A stretch of DNA of 64,000 nucleotides, taken from Catellatospora sp. IY07-71. GTDB taxonomy: Bacteria > Actinomycetota > Actinomycetes > Mycobacteriales > Micromonosporaceae. Below are positions 59,315-64,000 of this stretch, piece after piece. The DNA lies in assembly GCF_018326265.1 (NCBI RefSeq), contig NZ_AP023360.1, forward strand, positions 6,233,501 through 6,297,500, read 5' to 3'. A program made the translations under genes and the position numbers. Below the pieces are notes generated by a model that worked only from the letters and a program-made list of their open reading frames with translations, did not search any database and was not told where the DNA came from. Each line of letters opens with the position of its first letter. Position 1 is the stretch's first letter.

Positions 59315-59362
59315 CGGCCTGTCCGCGCGACCCTCGGCGGGAGGCGCGGGCAATGAGTCAGG

Positions 59363-61588
59363 TCACTCGCGGCCGCGGCCGACGAGCACCGCGGTGTTGG
59401 TGTTGTTCTCCAGGTTCGGGTCGGCGGTGGAGCTGCTGACCGTCGCGGTGTTGGTGATCCGCGGCGCGGCCTCGGCGTCACCGTTCCCGTTGACCTTGAT
59501 CTTCGACTTGATGACGAACTGCGCGGTCGCGCCGTCGGCCAGCGTCGCCAGGTTGCAGGTCACCGTGTGGGTGGCCTGCGTGTAGGTGCACTCCGGCGAG
59601 GTGAACAGCACCTGCAGGTGGGTTGGGTCGAGCGGCAGCTCGTCGGTGACCACCACGTTCTGCGCGTCGGACGGGCCGCCCAGCCCGCAGTTGCGCTGGT
59701 CGCCCCGGACGTCGCCCTCGCAGCCCTCGTCGTTGTGGACGGTCAGGGTGAAGACGGCGATCTGCTCCTTGGTCTTGTCGCCCTTGCCCTTGTCGCCCTT
59801 CTCGCCCGCCGACTCCTCGTCGTACGAGAACGCGACCGCGGTCTTGTCGATCCACAGGTCGGCCGAGGTGTCGACGGTGTTGGTCGCGGTCGCGGTGTTG
59901 TCGTCGGGGTCGGTGTCGGTCGTCGTCGAGGCGACGGTGACCGAGTTGACCAGCTCCGTGCCGTCGGCGGTCGAGGCCGCGACGGCGACCGTCAGGCGCA
60001 CGGTCTCGGACGCCCCCGCGGCGAGCGTGCCCAGCGCGCAGACGACCTCGCCCGGCTCGGTCTCGCTGCACACGGAGTCGCCGCCGGCGTCGACGCCGCT
60101 GACGAAGGTGGTGCCGTCGGGCAGCTCGTCGGTGAGCGTGACCAGCTGCGCGTCCGACGGGCCGCCGTTGTTCGCGGTGATGGTGTAGGTCAGGTTGTTC
60201 CCGGCCAGCACCGGCTCGGGCGCGCCGGCCTTGGTGACCGACAGGTCCGCCTCGGTCTCGACCGTGGTGTCGACGCGCGCCAGGTTGTCGCTGTTGTCGG
60301 GGGTGGCCGTCGCGCTGGACACGACGGCGTTGTTGGACAGCAGCGTGCCGTCGGCGAGGTCGGCGTCGAGCCGGCCGTTGAGGGTGATGGTCACGTCCGG
60401 GTCGTCCTCGTCGAGGTTGCCCAGGTTGCAGACCACGTCCCGGCCGGGCGGCTGGTTGTTGACGCAGGTGCCCACGGAGGAGGTCACCGACACGAAGGTG
60501 ACGCCCTCCGGGAGGCTGTCGCGCAGGACGACCGCGTTCGCGACGGACGGGCCCTCGTTGTCGACGGTGAGCGTGTACTGGATCGGGCCGCCCGCGACGG
60601 CGGTCTCCGGGCCGGTCTTCTCCAGCACGAGGTCGGCGGAGCCGACGAAGTCGACCCGGCCGGTGGCCTTGTTGTTGCTGCTGTCCGGGTCGGGGGTGGT
60701 GGCGCGTACGGTGGCCACGTCGTTGATCTGGGACACGTCGTCGGCGCCGACCTCGACCCGGATCGTGGCCCGGCCGCCGGCCGGCAGGGTGCCGGGGCCG
60801 CAGGTGACGGTGACCTCGGTGATGTCGTTCACCGGCGTGGTCGGCGACGCGCAGGGCACGTCGGGGTCGGCCTGGAGCGCGGCGGACAGCAGGTTGAACG
60901 GGGTCGCGGAGGTGAGGTAGTCGGTCAGCACGGCGCCGGCCGCGTCGGACGGACCGAGGTTGTCCACGATGATGTCGCAGAAGCCGGTCTCGCCCGCGGG
61001 TGCGGGGTCGTCGGGCTTGCACAGCTTGGTGACCGACAGGTCGGCCGAGGCCTGGACCTCGGTCCTGATCTCGACGGTGTTGTTGGCGAGGTTCGGGTCG
61101 ACCACGTCACCGTTGAGCGCCACGCTGGCGCGGTTGACGATGAAGCCGGGTGCCTGGCTCGCCGGGACCAGCGCCTGGATCGAGACCGGGAACGTCTGCC
61201 CGACAGGCAGGTCCGCGAGCTCGCAGGTGACGGTGGAGACCTGGGTGGGCGCGTCGGTGGTCACCTCGCAGGAGCCGGCCGGCGGGTAGGTCGCCAGGAC
61301 GGTCAGCCCTGCGGGCAGCACGTCGGTGACGGTCAGCGACGCCGCCGTCTCCGTGCCCGCGTAGTTGGCGACGGTGAGCGTGTAGGTCAGCACCTGGCCC
61401 GCGAGGACGGGGTCGGGCGAGTCCTCCTTGGTGATGCTGAGGTCAGGCTGCAGTGCCTGGGCGCGTACCGCGGCGAAGGCGGCAGCGGACGGTGTCGGTG
61501 CCGCGGCCGCCCACTGCGGCGCGGCGCCCACCGCGAGCGCGCTGGTGACGGCCAGCACGCCGTGCGCGGCGAGAAGACGTCTGGACAA
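59363..61588 (-). CDS. Secreted DUF11-repeat adhesin-like protein
   Basis: A 741-residue exported protein. The signal peptide (1-29) is followed by five DUF11 repeats of about 120 residues, each starting with a DLSITKEDSPDPV-like strand and containing TYTLTVANYA, VTDVLPAGLT and a Cys-flanked strand, the pattern of archaeal/bacterial surface proteins. Between repeats 4 and 5 lies a charged GEKGDKGKGDKTK stretch, collagen-like in look. There is no LPXTG or membrane anchor, so it is released or held by other means. The TTG at 61588 has GGGGGCACAG upstream. A role in cell-surface adhesion or sheath structure is likely (inference). Confidence 0.85.
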   Translation of the reverse strand: MSRRLLAAHGVLAVTSALAVGAAPQWAAAAPTPSAAAFAAVRAQALQPDLSITKEDSPDPVLAGQVLTYTLTVANYAGTETAASLTVTDVLPAGLTVLATYPPAGSCEVTTDAPTQVSTVTCELADLPVGQTFPVSIQALVPASQAPGFIVNRASVALNGDVVDPNLANNTVEIRTEVQASADLSVTKLCKPDDPAPAGETGFCDIIVDNLGPSDAAGAVLTDYLTSATPFNLLSAALQADPDVPCASPTTPVNDITEVTVTCGPGTLPAGGRATIRVEVGADDVSQINDVATVRATTPDPDSSNNKATGRVDFVGSADLVLEKTGPETAVAGGPIQYTLTVDNEGPSVANAVVLRDSLPEGVTFVSVTSSVGTCVNNQPPGRDVVCNLGNLDEDDPDVTITLNGRLDADLADGTLLSNNAVVSSATATPDNSDNLARVDTTVETEADLSVTKAGAPEPVLAGNNLTYTITANNGGPSDAQLVTLTDELPDGTTFVSGVDAGGDSVCSETEPGEVVCALGTLAAGASETVRLTVAVAASTADGTELVNSVTVASTTTDTDPDDNTATATNTVDTSADLWIDKTAVAFSYDEESAGEKGDKGKGDKTKEQIAVFTLTVHNDEGCEGDVRGDQRNCGLGGPSDAQNVVVTDELPLDPTHLQVLFTSPECTYTQATHTVTCNLATLADGATAQFVIKSKIKVNGNGDAEAAPRITNTATVSSSTADPNLENNTNTAVLVGRGRE

Positions 61589-61743
61589 ACTGTGCCCCCT
61601 GTCTGTGATCGGGGTCCATTCCCCCGTAGATCAACGACTTGGGTTACAGGTGGTGATTGGATCGTCACTGATTGCTTACGTCGCTGGTGGTAGGACGCAG
61701 CTGGGAACTGCCCCGGCCGCCGCCCGCGGTCCAGGCTGAGGGG

Positions 61744-62649
61744 ATGTCCCTGCCACTGCACCGGCTCACGGTGCCGCAGTCGCTGCCCGTGCCGTTCGCG
61801 GTGGACACGTTCGACGCGCTCGGGCCGCTGTCGCACGCACCGTTCCCGCACCGGCACACCTTCTACGAGGTGGTGCTGATCCGGGCGGGCGCGGGCACGC
61901 ACGTGGTGGACCTCGCGGCGTATCCGGTGCGCCCGCCGCAGCTCGCGGTGGTGCTGCCCGGCCGGACCCACCACTGGCAGGACACGTCCGGGCTGGACGG
62001 CCGGCTGGTCCTGTTCGGCGAGGAGTTCCTGGCCGGCTGCCCGCGCGTGCGGGAGCTGCTGCACCTGCTGGGACGGCGGCCCTGCGTCGGGCTGGACCGG
62101 GCGGCGGCGGCCGAGGCGGCCGGCATCGTCGCGCGGATGCGGCGGGAGTACGCCGCACCGGACGCGGACTCGCTCGGCGCGCTGCAGGCGTACCTGCACA
62201 TCCTGCTCGTGAAGGCCGCGCGGCTCGCCGAGTCGCCACCGGCGGCGACGGGTGCCGGGCGGCGCGCGGAGCTGGCCGCCCGGTTCGCCGACCTGGCGGC
62301 CCGGCCCGGCGGACGGCGCACGGTGACCGAGTTCGCGGCCGCGCTGGGCGTGTCCGCGGGCTACCTCGGCGAGGCGGTGCGGGAGGCCACCGGCCACTCC
62401 CCCGGCGAGCTGATCCGGCAGGCGTACGCGGTCGAGGCGATGCGGCTGCTCGCGGGCACCCGGCTCACCGTGGCGCAGGTGTCCCGGGAACTGGGGTTCG
62501 CCGACACGGCGTACTTCTGCCGGTTCTTCCGGCGGCAGACCGGATCGACGGCGGGCGAGTTCCGCCGCTCGGCCGCGGGCGGCCCGGCTGCGGAAATCAC
62601 CACGACCACCGGATCACGTCCATCGAACGGCGACGATGCACAACCCTAG
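61744..62649 (+). CDS. AraC-family regulator
   Basis: A 301-residue regulator. Residues 20-110 are an AraC-type cupin (HAPFPHRHTFYEVVLI; VVLPGRTHHWQ). The C-terminal DNA-binding domain has two helix-turn-helix parts, TVTEFAAALGVSAGYLGEAV and VAQVSRELGFADTAYFCRFFRRQTG, complete and canonical. The ATG at 61744 directly follows GAGGGG; a TTG at 61672 would add 24 residues. It is followed after 34 bases by the secreted dioxygenase gene on the same strand, so it probably senses an aromatic or sugar effector and controls that gene. Confidence 0.9.
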   Translation: MSLPLHRLTVPQSLPVPFAVDTFDALGPLSHAPFPHRHTFYEVVLIRAGAGTHVVDLAAYPVRPPQLAVVLPGRTHHWQDTSGLDGRLVLFGEEFLAGCPRVRELLHLLGRRPCVGLDRAAAAEAAGIVARMRREYAAPDADSLGALQAYLHILLVKAARLAESPPAATGAGRRAELAARFADLAARPGGRRTVTEFAAALGVSAGYLGEAVREATGHSPGELIRQAYAVEAMRLLAGTRLTVAQVSRELGFADTAYFCRFFRRQTGSTAGEFRRSAAGGPAAEITTTTGSRPSNGDDAQP

Positions 62650-62683
62650 TGTTGCGGGCGACGACCTCACGAAGGAGAGTTCC

Positions 62684-63508
62684 ATGACCGGCGACGAACC
62701 CCGTACTCCGGGCGTCACCCGCAAGACGCTGCTGCGCGCGGCGATGGCGGTCCCGGCGGCGCCCCTGCTGTTCGCGGCCGTGCCCGCGCTGGCGCGCACG
62801 CCGTCCGGGCAGCCGCTGGCGGCCACCCCGGAGTCCTGTGACGACGACGACCTGACCCCGCCGCAGATGGAGGGCCCGTACTTCAAGCCGGGCTCCCCGC
62901 AGCGCACCACGATGCTCGACGGCAGCGGCACCCGGCTGACACTCACCGGCTACGTGGTCGGCCTGGCCTGCCAGCCGATCGCGGGCGCGCTGCTGGACTT
63001 CTGGCAGGCCGACAACGCCGGGGCGTACGACAACGTCGGCAACCGCTTCCGGGGGCACCAGTTCAGCGACGCGCAGGGGCGGTTCACGCTGACCACCATC
63101 GTGCCGGGGCTCTACCCCGGACGGACCCGGCACATCCACGTCAAGGTGCAGGCGCCCGGCCGCCCGATCCTCACCACCCAGCTGTACTTCCCGAACGAGC
63201 CGCGCAACAGCACCGACAGCCTGTACGACCCGGCCCTGCTGATGACCGTGCAGCAGGTCGGCTCGGCCCGGCAGGCCACGTTCGACTTCGTGCTGAACGT
63301 GCCGGGCACGCCGCCGTCCCCCTCCCCGACCGCGACGGCCTCGCCGAGCCCGACCCCACCCGGCGGCGGCACGTGGCAGCCCTACGTGTCGTACGCCGTC
63401 GGGGCGCAGGTCACCTATGGCGGGGCCGGGTACGCCTGCCAGATCGCGCACACGTCGCTGCCCGGGTGGGAGCCGCCGAACACCCCGGCCCTGTGGCGCC
63501 GCCTCTGA
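62684..63508 (+). CDS. Secreted intradiol ring-cleavage dioxygenase with CBM5/12-like tail
   Basis: A 274-residue exported enzyme. A twin-arginine-like signal (about 1-38, RKTLLRAAMAVPAAPLL) is followed by an intradiol dioxygenase domain: the Fe ligands of this family (two Tyr, two His) fit MEGPYFKPG, AGAYDNVG, RFRGHQF and RTRHIHVKV. A Pro/Ser/Thr linker (about 208-229) leads to a C-terminal chitin/cellulose-binding CBM5/12 domain (WQPYVSYAVGAQVTYGG, WEPPNTPALW). A characterised Streptomyces protein, SACTE_2871, has the same layout and cleaves catechols from plant phenolics outside the cell. GAAGGAGAG precedes the ATG. A perfect 15-bp hairpin follows. Confidence 0.9.
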   Translation: MTGDEPRTPGVTRKTLLRAAMAVPAAPLLFAAVPALARTPSGQPLAATPESCDDDDLTPPQMEGPYFKPGSPQRTTMLDGSGTRLTLTGYVVGLACQPIAGALLDFWQADNAGAYDNVGNRFRGHQFSDAQGRFTLTTIVPGLYPGRTRHIHVKVQAPGRPILTTQLYFPNEPRNSTDSLYDPALLMTVQQVGSARQATFDFVLNVPGTPPSPSPTATASPSPTPPGGGTWQPYVSYAVGAQVTYGGAGYACQIAHTSLPGWEPPNTPALWRRL

Positions 63509-63517
63509 CAGGCGGCC

Positions 63518-63555
63518 GCGTCGCGGGCGCCCGCCGCTCCGGGCGCCCGCGACGC
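63518..63555. terminator. Bidirectional intrinsic-type terminator
   Basis: A perfect 15-bp stem (63518-63532 with 63541-63555) and an 8-base loop lie between the convergent dioxygenase gene (stop 63508) and DUF488 gene (stop 63569). Confidence 0.8.
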
Positions 63556-63568
63556 CCCGCCACGGATC

Positions 63569-63943
63569 TCAGCGCAGGTGCCGCGCGAGCACCTCGACGT
63601 GGCTCTGCGGGAGGTCCTTCACCGCGGTCAGCAGGGTGACGGTGCCCTGCCGGACGTGCGCCCGCAGCTCGCGCAGCGCCTCCTGCGCCGCCGGGGCGCT
63701 CAGCTCGGCCTCGTAGCGGGTGACGAACTCGGCGTGCCGGTCGGCGGGCGACTCGTGATACCAGCGGCGCAGCTCGGTGGAGGGCGTCAGGTCCTTGGGC
63801 CAGTCGTCGACGCGTGCGTGCTCCTTGGCCAGGCCACGCGGCCACAGCCGGTCGACCAGCACCCGCCGGCCGTCGTCGGGGGACGGTTCGTCGTAGACCC
63901 GGCGTATACGCAGGTGCGACGCCGGTGCGGCGCGTGACGGCAT
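63569..63943 (-). CDS. DUF488 (YeaO-like) protein
   Basis: A 124-residue protein of the DUF488/YeaO family. VLVDRLWPRGLAKEHARVDDW is the family signature (DRLWPRG), with ELRRWYHESPADRHAEF and VKDLPQSHVEVLA further along, all in order. The function of the family is unknown. ATG 63943 gives the usual length (115-125 residues); the longer frame reads into the gap. There is no operon partner in the window. Confidence 0.85.
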   Translation of the reverse strand: MPSRAAPASHLRIRRVYDEPSPDDGRRVLVDRLWPRGLAKEHARVDDWPKDLTPSTELRRWYHESPADRHAEFVTRYEAELSAPAAQEALRELRAHVRQGTVTLLTAVKDLPQSHVEVLARHLR

Positions 63944-64000
63944 ACCCCCATTATGGGCGCGGGTCAGCCGGGCCGGGCCTCGCCGCACTGGTCGCCGGGG

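Overview
The window is very high-GC DNA in which third codon positions are almost all G or C, with GTG and TTG starts, twin-arginine and Sec-exported polysaccharide-degrading enzymes, a PASTA-domain kinase and a SARP regulator. This points to a filamentous soil actinomycete, most likely Micromonosporaceae (inference). No rRNA, intact tRNA, prophage or CRISPR array is visible.

Layout. 1-5.8 kb: the end of an unknown gene, a two-component system, a CYTH-fold protein, a methyltransferase, and a PadR regulator with its membrane partner. 5.9-12.8 kb: an exported GH127 glycosidase with its own operator, then a three-gene MoxR ATPase / VWA-metallopeptidase operon read leftwards. 12.9-21 kb: an ABC exporter with its own MarR/GbsR-like regulator, a KdpD sensor kinase with no kdp pump genes nearby, and a PASTA kinase with altered catalytic residues. 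21-31 kb: secreted saccharide-active proteins (GH18 chitinase, GH64-like glucanase with two discoidin domains, PL3 pectate lyase), each with a palindromic operator. Among them lie a spermidine-synthase-like membrane protein, a TIR domain fused to an Hsp70 substrate-binding-like domain, and a PanE-type reductase.

31.3-43.9 kb: an eleven-gene leftward operon, mostly with 4-base overlaps. It holds a SARP activator, a discrete adenylation domain, a discrete carrier protein, a flavin amine oxidase, an acyl-CoA ligase, an ATP-grasp ligase, two PaaK-like ligases, an MFS exporter, an SDR and a hotdog thioesterase. There is no condensation, ketosynthase or thioesterase megasynthase module, so this looks like a small non-canonical aminoacyl/acyl-amide pathway. 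Three GTACA repeats spaced exactly 11 bp upstream of the SARP gene fit a SARP-binding site.

44-52.9 kb: a divergent EamA exporter and MocR regulator, a secreted serine protease, an NB-ARC/TPR protein and two divergent XRE-type regulators. 53-56.6 kb: an island of visibly lower GC with a PD-(D/E)XK nuclease-like gene, a complete IS630-type element whose transposase needs a -1 frameshift, and a tRNA 3'-end-like fragment at its right side. 56.6-64 kb: a DUF4419 / Nudix / maltokinase-cap operon, a secreted DUF11-repeat protein, an AraC regulator followed by a secreted intradiol dioxygenase with a chitin/cellulose-binding tail, and a DUF488 protein.

The strongest candidates for something new are the TIR-Hsp70 fusion (25.4 kb), the 31-44 kb biosynthetic operon and the PD-(D/E)XK island gene (53.4 kb).
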